Assembly: GCA_016703765.1 (NCBI GenBank)
Contig: JADJBL010000025.1
Span: 1 to 64,000 of the forward strand
From: Saprospirales bacterium
Lineage (GTDB): Bacteria > Bacteroidota > Bacteroidia > Chitinophagales > Saprospiraceae
Reading direction: 5' to 3'
Length of the DNA: 64,000 nucleotides
How positions within the stretch are numbered: the first letter of the stretch is position 1; every line of letters begins with the position of its first letter. Under the pieces are notes generated by a model. It was not told the origin of the DNA. It was given only the letters and a program-made list of their open reading frames with translations, and did not search any database. Below are positions 25,388 to 34,200 of this stretch, in pieces. Made by a program: the position numbers and the translations under genes.

Positions 25388-26929
25388 CTAGGCAGGAGCG
25401 AAAAACAGCTTTGCCACGTTCAAGGGGCGGAGTGCGCTCTGTTTTTTGGTTTGGTGAAGAGCCATCCGCAGGTCGATATCCACCAGCAATTTTACGGCTT
25501 CCAGGATGTGCGGGCCCTTGTTGAGCATGGCGCATTCAGCCCGGACCGAAAGCACGGCGTCCGATATTTCCGCCCGGGTGGCCAGGCCGGTCCTCACCAT
25601 GTTTTCCAGGATCTGGGTAGCCCAGATGGCCGGGGTATGGGCCGCTTCGCAAAGCCACATGATCTCCTCCTGGACCTCCGCAATCCGCAGAAAGCCCAAC
25701 TCCACGGCCAGATCTCCCCGTGCGATCATAGCGCCCACTTTCTGGCTTTTCATAGCCGTCAGCAGCAGCATGGGCAGATTGTCGAAGGTTTCGCGGGTTT
25801 CGATCTTTAAAATAATGCCGATATCCTCCCTGTCCAGGCGTTTCAATTCGGCCTGCAATTGTTCCACGTCGGAGGGCCGGCGCACGAAGGAATAGCCCAC
25901 CATGTCGGCATGTTGCACGATCAGCTCCAGGTTTTGAATATCCTCTTCCGAAAGCGCGGGCAGCCGGAGGTCGGTTTCGGGCAGGTTGATCCCTTTCTCG
26001 GCCATCAACCTGCTGCCTTCGTCATCGGCCACCGTGATCCGGATCACCGCATGATCGGGATATATCTCCTCGATCAGGCCGCTGATAATGCCGTCGTCGA
26101 ACCAGATGGGGTGGCCTTTTTGCAGGTCGTCAAATACGCTTGGTATGGAAATGGAGATCTTCCCGGGCACGAGCAGGCGATCGGACAGGTCGAACTCCGG
26201 GGGGCTGCCGAGGCCATCGTCTTTCGTCAGGTGCAGGGTATCCCCCCGCCGAAGCAGGATGCGTCCTTTTTTTAAATTTCCCTTTCTGGAAATCCGGTCG
26301 GGCAGGGGGCCTGTTCGGAGTTTTGGCCCTTCGAGGTCCATGTAGAGCAGGCAGGAGATACCCAATTCCTTTTTGGCCCGCTCCAGGTGAGCGATCATCC
26401 GGCCCCAGGCCTCCGGCTCGTCGTGGCTGCAATTGATTCTGGCCACGGCCATACCGGTCTGGACCAGGCCTTTCACCAGGGAGTAATCGTTTGCCGCCTC
26501 GGGGGGCAGGGTCACCATGATCCGGGTGTGTCCGGAAAAGCGCTCGGGACCAAAGAGCTGAAGGGTATGCTGCTCCAGCTTTTTTTTGCTCTTCGGGAAA
26601 TCGATGGAAAAAGAGGCTCCTTCCTTTTGAATGGCCTGTTTCTGCCCATCCAGCATAAAAAGCAGGAACAGGATATTCTGGAGGTTGGTCAGGGTATAGC
26701 GCTCCGAATGGCCGATGGAGGAAAGCCCGAGCGAGGAGAGCTTCCACTGAATATCGCGCAGGTCGAAGGTGCGCAGGGCCAGATAATGCACTAAATTGCG
26801 GGCGCTTTCGCGATAGTGGGGCTGGACTCCTGCAATGAGTTGTCCGTGGGTCTCTTCCGCCTGAATCATGGTTTGGCGGATCAGGCTCAGTTGTTCGATC
26901 ATTGATTTTACATCGATGGATTCATGCAT
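25388..26929 (-). CDS. Pyruvate-kinase-like protein with N-terminal extension
   Basis: 513 residues. Residues 1-130 are an all-helical extension absent from ordinary pyruvate kinases. The TIM-barrel core then shows recognisable but altered motifs: ARINCSHD (163-170, normally ARLNFSHG), DLEGPKLRTG (198-207, normally DTKGPEIRTG), KGINLPETDLRLPALSEED (from 312), catalytic Lys375 in ILKIETRETFDN, and MIARGDLAVELG (401-412, normally MVARGDLGVE). Thr/Arg in ATRAEISDAV are kept. The C-terminal regulatory domain is missing. It may still bind phosphoenolpyruvate/pyruvate, but activity is uncertain. It is first in the operon with the DASS transporter (23 bases away) and is divergent from modA. Confidence 0.82.
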   Translation of the reverse strand: MHESIDVKSMIEQLSLIRQTMIQAEETHGQLIAGVQPHYRESARNLVHYLALRTFDLRDIQWKLSSLGLSSIGHSERYTLTNLQNILFLLFMLDGQKQAIQKEGASFSIDFPKSKKKLEQHTLQLFGPERFSGHTRIMVTLPPEAANDYSLVKGLVQTGMAVARINCSHDEPEAWGRMIAHLERAKKELGISCLLYMDLEGPKLRTGPLPDRISRKGNLKKGRILLRRGDTLHLTKDDGLGSPPEFDLSDRLLVPGKISISIPSVFDDLQKGHPIWFDDGIISGLIEEIYPDHAVIRITVADDEGSRLMAEKGINLPETDLRLPALSEEDIQNLELIVQHADMVGYSFVRRPSDVEQLQAELKRLDREDIGIILKIETRETFDNLPMLLLTAMKSQKVGAMIARGDLAVELGFLRIAEVQEEIMWLCEAAHTPAIWATQILENMVRTGLATRAEISDAVLSVRAECAMLNKGPHILEAVKLLVDIDLRMALHQTKKQSALRPLNVAKLFFAPA

Positions 26930-26973
26930 ATTAGCCCATATTTTTAATATATTTCTAATTCAAGCCACAATCT

Positions 26974-27744
26974 ATGCACAAGATAAGGGGACTTGGAATG
27001 ATTTTTTTCACCTTGTGGGCAGTCTCCTGCGGCCAAGCCCCGGAAACAGAGCCACTGACCGTGGCTGTGGCCGCCAATGCCCAGTTTGCGCTGAAGGAAA
27101 TCGAAGCGGCGTTTGAAGCCCAGACCGGCATAGCAGTCGAAGTGATTACGGGCTCTTCGGGCAAGCTTTCTGCGCAGATTCGCCAGGGGGCTCCGTACGA
27201 TGTGTTTGTTTCGGCCGATACCAAATACCCCGAATACCTCTTCCGGGAGGGAAAAGGAGCGGAGGCGCCCCGAACATACGCATTCGGCGCACTGGTTTTA
27301 TGGACGCTGAAGGATTTGGATATTTCGAAAGGACCTGCCTTATTGGCCGATCCCGCTATTCAAAAGATCGGGATACCCAACCCCCAAACGGCGCCTTACG
27401 GGGAACAGGCCATGCGCGTGCTGGAACACTATCAATTGCTCGAATCCGTCCGCGACAGGCTGGTTTTCGGGGAAAGCATCGCACAGGCCAACCAATACAT
27501 TTTATCGGGGGCCTGCGAGCTCGGTTTTACGGCAAAATCGGTGGTGATGGCCCCGGATTTGCGTGGGAAAGGCTACTGGATAGAGCTGGACAAAAGCGCT
27601 TACCTGCCGATCGCCCAGGCAGCGCTGTTGACCGGCTACGGGAAGGAGCGCCACCCGCACGAATCCCGGCAATTTTATGATTACCTGTTTTCCCCGCAGG
27701 GGAGGGCGATTTTTCAGAAATTTGGGTATGAATTACCGGAATGA
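26974..27744 (+). CDS. modA: Molybdate ABC transporter substrate-binding protein
   Basis: Binds molybdate/tungstate in the periplasm and hands it to ModBC. The 256-residue protein begins with a lipoprotein signal (Cys19 in LWAVSC). The ModA pattern follows: LTVAVAANAQFALKEIEAAF, then GSSGKLSAQIRQGAPYDVFV and SADTKYPEYL, and later GIPNPQTAPYGEQAMRVLEH. It is first in modABC: modB begins three bases after the stop and modC overlaps modB. The divergent gap to the pyruvate-kinase-like gene is only 44 bases, so promoters of both must lie there or inside coding sequence. Confidence 0.95.
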   Translation: MHKIRGLGMIFFTLWAVSCGQAPETEPLTVAVAANAQFALKEIEAAFEAQTGIAVEVITGSSGKLSAQIRQGAPYDVFVSADTKYPEYLFREGKGAEAPRTYAFGALVLWTLKDLDISKGPALLADPAIQKIGIPNPQTAPYGEQAMRVLEHYQLLESVRDRLVFGESIAQANQYILSGACELGFTAKSVVMAPDLRGKGYWIELDKSAYLPIAQAALLTGYGKERHPHESRQFYDYLFSPQGRAIFQKFGYELPE

Positions 27745-27747
27745 AAT

Positions 27748-28431
27748 ATGAATGAGGCGTTTTTGGAAACCCTGTGGCTGACCTTCCGGCTGGCGTCCAC
27801 TGCCACCCTGATCCTGGTGATGTTGGGCATTCCGCTGGCTTATGGGCTGGCATCGGCCAAAAGCTGGCGCAAACCCGCGCTCGAAGCGCTGGTCAGCATG
27901 CCGCTGGTGCTCCCGCCCACCGTGCTCGGATTCTACCTCCTGATAGCCTTCAGCCCGGACAAAGGCCTGGGTCGCTGGCTGCTCGAACAATTCGACCTGC
28001 GCCTGGTATTTTCCTTTTCCGGACTGGTGCTGGGCTCCGTGCTGTACAGCCTTCCCTTTATGGTGCAACCCATCCAGGCGGGATTTGAAAACTTGCCCTC
28101 CCATCTTGCCGAGGCCTCTTATTCGCTGGGCAAATCCAGGCGGAGCACCCTGTTCCGGGTGTTGCTGCCCAATATCAAACCCGCCCTGTTGACCGGGATG
28201 GTTTTGTCTTTCGCCCATACGGTGGGAGAATTCGGGGTCATCCTCATGATCGGCGGGAATATCCCCGGGGAGACCCGGGTGGCCTCCATTGCAATTTACG
28301 ACGAAGTTGAAGGGCTCAACTATGCCGCAGCACATCAGTACGCGTTGGTGCTCGTGGTATTTACCTTTCTGATCCTCCTCGGCGTATTCGGAATCAACCG
28401 CAGCTTCGCAAAAAAAGGAGGACGCGCATGA
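27748..28431 (+). CDS. modB: Molybdate ABC transporter permease
   Basis: A 227-residue inner-membrane permease of the ModB type with five or six helices. The cytoplasmic EAA loop that docks to the ATPase is EASYSLGKSRRSTLFRVLLP. FAHTVGEFGVILMIGGNIPG, with the following ETR, is characteristic of molybdate/tungstate permeases. The 3' end overlaps modC by four bases (ATGA), so the two are translationally coupled. Confidence 0.95.
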   Translation: MNEAFLETLWLTFRLASTATLILVMLGIPLAYGLASAKSWRKPALEALVSMPLVLPPTVLGFYLLIAFSPDKGLGRWLLEQFDLRLVFSFSGLVLGSVLYSLPFMVQPIQAGFENLPSHLAEASYSLGKSRRSTLFRVLLPNIKPALLTGMVLSFAHTVGEFGVILMIGGNIPGETRVASIAIYDEVEGLNYAAAHQYALVLVVFTFLILLGVFGINRSFAKKGGRA

Positions 28432-29113
28432 TCCGGGCACAGATCTTCCATCCCCTCTGGCTGGCTGCCGGTAGAATGTCGCTCGACCTGGAATTCGAGG
28501 TGCATCCCGGCGAACTCCTCGCCGTGTACGGCCCCTCCGGAAGCGGCAAGACCACCCTGTTGCGGATCCTCGCGGGTTTGGTAAAGCCGGAGCGCGGCCA
28601 TATCCGCTTTGGAGAAGAAATATGGCTCGATACTGATTCGGGGATACTGGTCCCAACCCAAGGCCGGCGGATCGGCCTGGTTTTTCAGGATTATGCCTTG
28701 TTTCCGAATATGACGGTCCGGAAAACCTCGAATTTGCCCTGGAGCGGGACCAGCCGAAAGAGGAGGTTGGGGAATTGATCCGAATCATGGAATTGGAGGA
28801 ACTGGCCGGCCGTTTCCCCCGGGAGTTGTCGGGAGGGCAGCAGCAGCGGGTAGCCTTGGCACGCGCGCTCGTCCGCCGGTCGAAGCTCCTGCTGCTCGAC
28901 GAGCCGCTTTCGGCGCTGGATACCCAGATGAGAAGCCGTCTGCAGGATTTTCTGCTGGAAACGCATCGTTCGAGGGGGCTCAGCACGATTTTGGTCAGCC
29001 ACGACGCGCGGGAGGTCGGGCGCCTGGCCGACCGGGTCATCCAATTGAAGGACGGGAAAATCGAAGGAACGGGCCTGCCGGGGAAAAGGAAAATCTGGAA
29101 ACCGGGCCGCTGA
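28428..29113 (+). CDS. modC: Molybdate ABC transporter ATP-binding protein (frameshifted)
   Basis: ATPase of the molybdate importer. Walker A GPSGSGKT is at residues 35-42. The Q-loop VFQDYALFPN is present, and then the frame breaks near 28720. Inserting one G in the GG pair restores TVRENLEFALERDQPKEEVG and joins the second half, which holds the signature LSGGQQQR, Walker B LLLLDEP and the H-loop VSHD. The restored length is about 229 residues, without the C-terminal TOBE domain seen in E. coli ModC. A sequencing deletion is the likeliest explanation, because all catalytic motifs are intact. Confidence 0.9.
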
Positions 29114-29207
29114 TGTGATAAAAAGCACCTATTGGTCGGATTTTCTTGGGTTCGGAGGGAATGTTTCCGTATTTTCCCGAAGTTTTTTTCACCAAACTCC
29201 AAACCAC

Positions 29208-29756
29208 ATGTTAATTCTAGGCCTGGCACTCGTTGCCATTCTTCTTTACGGCGTGATGCTTTACAACCGCGGCGTACGCCTCAGAAACCAGGTAGACGAA
29301 TCCTGGAGCGGCATTTCGGTACAGCTCAAGCGCCGCTACGACCTCATTCCCAACATCGTCAGCACCGTTAAAGGATATGCCAAGCACGAGCAGGAGACCC
29401 TCGAAAAGGTCATCCAGCTTCGCAACCAGGCTCAATCCGTTCCCGCCGGGGACCACGGAGCGCAGATCCAGGCGGAGAATGCCCTGACGGCCGGTCTTCG
29501 CACGGTGTTCGCACTTGCGGAAAATTATCCGGACCTGAAGGCCAACACCAATTTCCTGGAGCTCCAGCGCACGCTTACCGAGGTCGAAGACCATCTCCAG
29601 AATGCCCGCCGTTATTACAACGCCGTGGTGCGCGACAATAACAATTACGTCGAGACTTTCCCCTCCGTCATCGTAGCCAGAATGTTCAACTTCGGCAAGG
29701 AGGCCTTCTTCGAAATCGAAGAAAAAGAGCGCGATAACGTAAAAGTGGAGTTCTAA
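29208..29756 (+). CDS. lemA: LemA family protein
   Basis: 182 residues with one N-terminal membrane helix (MLILGLALVAILLYGVMLYN) and a long helical bundle. The LemA core is very clear: VDESWSGISVQLKRRYDLIP followed by NIVSTVKGYAKHE, and RRYYNAVVRDNNNYVETFPS near the end. The ATG at 29208 is chosen over the longer frame because family members start at the membrane helix. The function of LemA is not settled. It is 9 bases upstream of a DUF2207 gene, a pairing commonly seen for these families. Confidence 0.93.
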   Translation: MLILGLALVAILLYGVMLYNRGVRLRNQVDESWSGISVQLKRRYDLIPNIVSTVKGYAKHEQETLEKVIQLRNQAQSVPAGDHGAQIQAENALTAGLRTVFALAENYPDLKANTNFLELQRTLTEVEDHLQNARRYYNAVVRDNNNYVETFPSVIVARMFNFGKEAFFEIEEKERDNVKVEF

Positions 29757-29765
29757 ACAAGCCAA

Positions 29766-31427
29766 ATGAGCAAACATCTTTGGATCCTCCTCGGCCTGTT
29801 GTGGCTGAGCAGCGCCGCGAAAGCCGAATATTTTACCATCGATAATTTCCGGATCGATATCCGCGTCGACCCTTCGGGGGAAATAATCGTCGAGGAAACC
29901 ATCGACGTCAATTTCCTCTCCGACCGGCACGGGATTTTTCGCAAGATCCCATACAGGTATTCGCTGGACGGAAAAACCCATAAGATCAAGATCCGCAAGA
30001 TCGAGGTCGAGGGTTGGCCCTCCGAGCGATCCTGGGACTGGTACTTTCTGACCCTGAAAATCGGTGATGCGGACCGGTATGTGTCCGGACCGCAGCGCTA
30101 CGTCATCCGCTACAAGGTCAAGGATGCCTGGCTGTTTGAGGAAAACCACACCGAGTTTTACTGGAATATGACGGGCAATCAGTGGGAGGTACCCATTTCA
30201 AAAGTGGAATACCGGATCGAATTTGCCAATTCGCCCAAGCTAGCCGAAGGGGACTACCATGTCTATACCGGCTCGCAGGGGGAGCAAGGCAAAGATGCGA
30301 TCATCCACTACCGCGGTGGTGCGGTCGGCGGACAGAGCTTACGGGGATTCAACCCGGGTGAAGGATTGACCGTAGCGGTGCGACTGCCGGTCGATTACAT
30401 CCGTCGCCCGACCGAGATGGAGGTGTTCCTGCAAAAATACGGCTTGCTGGCTATTCCCCTGTCTCTCCTGGCCCTGATCTTCGGCTTGTGGTGGCGCCAC
30501 GGGAAGGACGAAAAAGGGGTGTTGATGGTGCAATACTATCCACCGAAAGGCATTTCCCCATCCGAAGCCGGCGGCTTTATCGACGATTCGATCGACAACC
30601 GCGATCTCATTTGCCTCATACCCCATTGGGGCGCCAACGGGTATCTCGAGATGACCGAGAAAGAAAGCCAGGGCATCCTTTTCAAGAAGAAAGATTATTC
30701 TTTCAAAAAACTCAAGGACCTCGAAGGCCAGCCATCTTCCTACGAGCAGACCGTTTTTAGCGGGCTTTTTGGCGGAAGGACCGATGTGGAGCTCAGCGAC
30801 CTGAAAGATACCTTCTACACCACCATGGCAGCGGCCAAGACCCAGTTGAAATGGGCCATCAAGGAGCGGATGCTCTATACCCCCACCTCCCGGCAGTTGT
30901 ACCAGGTCTTGCCTTTCATTGCTTTTCTATCCATCCCCCTGGCTATTTTGTTCTTTATCAAGGAGCAAATTCCGGCCGGAGCAGGAATGATCGTGCTGGC
31001 CATCGCCGCGTTGATCCTTCGCCGGCCCATGCTCCGCTGGACCACCAATGGCTCGGAGATCTACCAGCATCTGCGGGGTTTTAAAGAGTTTATCCGGCAG
31101 GCCGACAAGCCCCGCCTGGAAAAATTGTTGCAGGAAGACCCGACCTATTTCGACAAGACCCTTCCCTACGCCATCGCTTTTAATATGGCAAATGAATGGG
31201 GCAAGAAGTTCGACGGGCTGTTCACCGAACCTCCCTCCTGGTACCACGGCTATTACGTAGGCGGCCACTACGGGAGCAATTTCGGTTCCTTTGCCCAGGA
31301 CTTCAGCGGCAGCATGCAGGAGGTACAGAGTGTTTTTACCAGCATGCCCTCCAGTTCGGGAAGCGGCGGAAGCGGCGGCGGATTTTCCGGTGGCGGTTTC
31401 GGCGGCGGCGGCGGCGGAAGTTGGTAG
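29766..31427 (+). CDS. DUF2207 membrane protein (YciQ-like)
   Basis: 553 residues. A signal peptide is followed by an exported beta-rich domain (FTIDNFRIDIRVDPSGEIIV) of about 200 residues. A membrane helix comes next (LLAIPLSLLALIFGLWW, about 228-244), then a cytoplasmic domain with VQYYPPKGISPSEAGGFIDD. Two more helices near 380-420 follow, and a tail ends in a glycine/serine-rich FSGGGFGGGGGGSW stretch. This layout is DUF2207. The glycine-rich end is typical of the family and may mediate interaction or secretion. The G-rich repeat DNA runs directly into a poly-G tract after the stop. Confidence 0.9.
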   Translation: MSKHLWILLGLLWLSSAAKAEYFTIDNFRIDIRVDPSGEIIVEETIDVNFLSDRHGIFRKIPYRYSLDGKTHKIKIRKIEVEGWPSERSWDWYFLTLKIGDADRYVSGPQRYVIRYKVKDAWLFEENHTEFYWNMTGNQWEVPISKVEYRIEFANSPKLAEGDYHVYTGSQGEQGKDAIIHYRGGAVGGQSLRGFNPGEGLTVAVRLPVDYIRRPTEMEVFLQKYGLLAIPLSLLALIFGLWWRHGKDEKGVLMVQYYPPKGISPSEAGGFIDDSIDNRDLICLIPHWGANGYLEMTEKESQGILFKKKDYSFKKLKDLEGQPSSYEQTVFSGLFGGRTDVELSDLKDTFYTTMAAAKTQLKWAIKERMLYTPTSRQLYQVLPFIAFLSIPLAILFFIKEQIPAGAGMIVLAIAALILRRPMLRWTTNGSEIYQHLRGFKEFIRQADKPRLEKLLQEDPTYFDKTLPYAIAFNMANEWGKKFDGLFTEPPSWYHGYYVGGHYGSNFGSFAQDFSGSMQEVQSVFTSMPSSSGSGGSGGGFSGGGFGGGGGGSW

Positions 31428-31435
31428 AAAAGAAA

Positions 31436-31469
31436 GGGGGGGGAAAAAGGGGGGGGGGGGGGGGGGGGG
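31436..31469 (+). other. Poly-G tract (G8, A5, G21)
   Basis: Eight G residues (31436-31443), five A and then about 21 G (31449-31469) lie between the DUF2207 stop and the T9SS kelch-like gene, 68 bases before its ATG. Such a run could form a G-quadruplex or slip to change promoter spacing (phase variation). It could equally be an assembly artefact, as homopolymer length is unreliable. Confidence 0.6.
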
Positions 31470-31536
31470 CCGGCTTTTATTATTTTACCTGCTCTGAAAC
31501 TTGCCTCGCATTTATTTTTAAACCAAATACACCAAG

Positions 31537-32874
31537 ATGAAAGTAATTTCTACCCTTACCCTTTCCCTCCTTTTCTGTATTTCTTTAACATCCCAAACCA
31601 TCCCGATCCGGGAAACCAACCCCTTGCCCCTGGGCGTCCTGTTCTTCGACGCGGCCCAACTCCCCAACGGCGATGTGATCGCCTACGGCGGGGGTGTGCC
31701 TGCGGCGAACAATGAAACCTGGCACTACGACTGGGAAACCGAAGTCTGGACCCAGATCGGCGATCTGGCCTACCCCGTGGCGCAAGCCATTTCAGTAGCC
31801 CTGTCGAACGGAGATATTCTCTCCATTGGGGGCACCGACGATTTTACCGGTAAAGAGCAGAGAAGTCAGCTTTTTAAGGTCTCCACCCAGACCTGGGAGG
31901 AGGAAGGCGCCTATGGTTTCCTCAACCCGGTTTATACCCGGCACTCGGCCCTGACGCTGCCCGACGATTACGTGCTGATGACCACTACCAACGGAGATTT
32001 CACCGTGTACGACCCCGCGACCGGCATGTGGTCGGACCAGGACGCGCCGGCCCCTCTGGATGCGGGCGGTTCGCCGATGGTATGGCTGGAAGCCCAGGAG
32101 GAAGTGCTGTTTACCGGCGCAGGCGGACAGATTTTCGAACCCGGCGCCCCGCCCACTTCCGGAAACCTGTTCTACCTCAACCCGGCCCAACCCTTATATC
32201 AGGACGCGGTGATCCGCCTCCTGGACGGCCACGTGCTGACCATGGACCTGCAACTGAGCTTCGATAATTTCGTGACCAACTACAACCCCGTTACACAGGT
32301 AGCTACTCAGGTCGCCGAGATCCCCTTCAACAGCGGGGTCAATTCGAGGAGCGCCGTGCTGATGCCGGATGGAAAAGTGCTGACATACGGGTTTGGCGAT
32401 CTGGCAAACCTCAACGACACCAAATTGATCCAGGTTTACGATCCCGCAACCGACGAGTGGGAGTATGGCGTCTACGACGACTTCGGCCCCTCTGGCGCGC
32501 CGCGGATGTTCGTGTTGCCCGACAGCAGCGTGCTGGCCATCAGCATTGTGAACGAAAATATCGACGGCTCGATGCAAAACCGCTGCTGGATACTCAATCG
32601 GGATGAAGGGTCCTCGGCTTTTGAAACCGGAATTGTCGCCTCGGCACGGGCTTTTCCCAGCCCAAGCTCCGGGCAGGTGTTTTTCCCGGATGCAGGGGAG
32701 GGCGACCTTTTGAAACTCTATTCTCCGAACGGAAAGTTGATCGGGGAATGGCGTCTGGAAAACCGGGAAGTCGATCTTTCCTCAGAATCTTTACCTAACG
32801 GACTTTACTTTTTTACCCTGTCATCCAGCGATCGCCCACCGGTCTCTTCCGGCAAACTTGTTTTGGTGAAATAA
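31537..32874 (+). CDS. Secreted kelch-like beta-propeller protein with T9SS sorting domain
   Basis: 445 residues. The signal peptide is MKVISTLTLSLLFCISLTSQ. The middle is a beta-propeller of the galactose-oxidase/kelch type, with repeats such as LPNGDVIAYGGG, SNGDILSIGGT, PDGKVLTYGFG and AxYDPAT blocks (VYDPATGMW, VYDPATDEW). The last ~75 residues (RAFPSPSSGQVFF..., LKLYSPNGKLIGEWRLENRE, LPNGLYFFTLSS, GKLVLVK) are a type A T9SS C-terminal domain. The protein should be exported and attached to the cell surface. No enzymatic residues are evident. The 3' end overlaps the convergent MFS gene by 70 bases. Confidence 0.88.
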   Translation: MKVISTLTLSLLFCISLTSQTIPIRETNPLPLGVLFFDAAQLPNGDVIAYGGGVPAANNETWHYDWETEVWTQIGDLAYPVAQAISVALSNGDILSIGGTDDFTGKEQRSQLFKVSTQTWEEEGAYGFLNPVYTRHSALTLPDDYVLMTTTNGDFTVYDPATGMWSDQDAPAPLDAGGSPMVWLEAQEEVLFTGAGGQIFEPGAPPTSGNLFYLNPAQPLYQDAVIRLLDGHVLTMDLQLSFDNFVTNYNPVTQVATQVAEIPFNSGVNSRSAVLMPDGKVLTYGFGDLANLNDTKLIQVYDPATDEWEYGVYDDFGPSGAPRMFVLPDSSVLAISIVNENIDGSMQNRCWILNRDEGSSAFETGIVASARAFPSPSSGQVFFPDAGEGDLLKLYSPNGKLIGEWRLENREVDLSSESLPNGLYFFTLSSSDRPPVSSGKLVLVK

Positions 32875-34028
32875 AATACGATCATTCCCAGGGCTGCCAG
32901 CGCACCCATTAGCGAACCGAAATAAAAGGGTGCGCTGGCGCCGACTTTATCGTATAGCAAACCTGCTATCAGGCTGGCCGGCAAGAGGGTCAGGCCCAGC
33001 AGCGCGTGGTAAATTCCAAACCCCGTTCCTTTCAGTTCTTTCGGCAAAAAGTCGGAGATCATGGCCTTTTGGCTCCCGTCGCTCAGGGCGCTGTACACTC
33101 CGTATAGCAAAAAGGCGAGTATCAAAGGGGCCAGGCTGCTGAATACCCCGAAGCAGAAATACACGATGGCATACGTCGAAAAGCCCAGGATCAAAAGAAT
33201 TTCCCTGCCGATCCGGTCGGAGAGCTTGCCGAAAGGGATGGCGAGCAACACCGAAACGCCGTTGAAAACCAGGTAAGCGAAGGGCACATAAGACTCCCGG
33301 ATACCGGTTTCGCTGATCTTTACCAGCAATAGGGCATCGGTGGAATTGCCCAGGGTGAAGACGAAGATAATCGCCAGAAAGAAATAATACCTGCGGGGCA
33401 GATTCCGAAATCGAAACAGGGCCTGCCCCTCCTTTTGCTTACCCTTGACTTCCCGGATAAACAAGGCGATCGTCAGAACGCCCAATATGGCCGGTATTGT
33501 TGCGATCAGAAAAATGGTCGAATACCCCTTGGGCAGGTATTCCAGCATGGCAAATGCGATCAGCGGGCCGATGATGGCGCCGCTGTTGTCCATGGCTTTG
33601 TGAAAGCCGAAGCTTTTCCCGGTTTCGCTTTTATCGATGGAGCCTGAGATCAGGCTGTCGCGGGGCGCCGTTCTCAGGCCTTTCCCTGTCCGCTCGACGA
33701 AACGCAGGATCAATACATGCAAGGGACGTACCGCCAGGCTGTACAAGGGAGTAACGATAGCCGTCAGGCCGTAGCCCAATATCAAAAAAGGTTTGTTTTT
33801 CCCGATCCGGTCGCTCCAAAACCCTGACAAGGCTTTCAGCAGGGCGGCGGTGCTCTCTGCAATGCCTTCGATCAGGGAAAGGGTGGTCTTGGAAGCGCCC
33901 ATGGACAACAGGAAAAGGGGCATGACGCTGTATACCATCTTGGAGGAGGTGTCGGTAAAAAAGCTGGTCAGTCCGGCGAAAAAGATGTTGCGTTCCTGCC
34001 CGAGGATTTTCTTTTGATCTGCTTTCAT
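32805..34028 (-). CDS. MFS transporter
   Basis: 407 residues with 12 hydrophobic helices. The MFS motif A is seen twice, as SGFWSDRIGKNKPFLILGYG (first half) and FGKLSDRIGREILLILGFST (second half). RTGKGLRTAPRDSLI after helix 4 is characteristic of a subgroup related to drug or sugar exporters. The substrate cannot be assigned. The C-terminal end overlaps the convergent kelch-like gene by 70 bases. The upstream 34029-34200 gap separates it from the divergent cytochrome gene. Confidence 0.88.
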   Translation of the reverse strand: MKADQKKILGQERNIFFAGLTSFFTDTSSKMVYSVMPLFLLSMGASKTTLSLIEGIAESTAALLKALSGFWSDRIGKNKPFLILGYGLTAIVTPLYSLAVRPLHVLILRFVERTGKGLRTAPRDSLISGSIDKSETGKSFGFHKAMDNSGAIIGPLIAFAMLEYLPKGYSTIFLIATIPAILGVLTIALFIREVKGKQKEGQALFRFRNLPRRYYFFLAIIFVFTLGNSTDALLLVKISETGIRESYVPFAYLVFNGVSVLLAIPFGKLSDRIGREILLILGFSTYAIVYFCFGVFSSLAPLILAFLLYGVYSALSDGSQKAMISDFLPKELKGTGFGIYHALLGLTLLPASLIAGLLYDKVGASAPFYFGSLMGALAALGMIVFYFTKTSLPEETGGRSLDDRVKK

Positions 34029-34200
34029 CCCTCAAAAATAAGCCTTGCGACAAATTTGCCATCCTTTGCGACGATTTTGCTACTCCTCCAGGCGCTCACC
34101 GCCTCATATTTGTCCCGTCGTAGTGACCTCCTGTTTATCACCCAATCAAAATTGATTTGCCCTGCTAAACTTAATTATCACAAAACAAAAAACCTGAATT

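Noticed and set aside
25388..26929. Ordinary housekeeping pyruvate kinase
   Set aside because: The N-terminal extension, the substituted ARLNFSHG and DTKGPEIRTG motifs, and the missing C-terminal domain argue against it being the main glycolytic enzyme.
27733..29229. Minus-strand open frame of 498 codons
   Set aside because: Antisense to modB and modC; the composition is Ser/Arg/Pro-rich noise.
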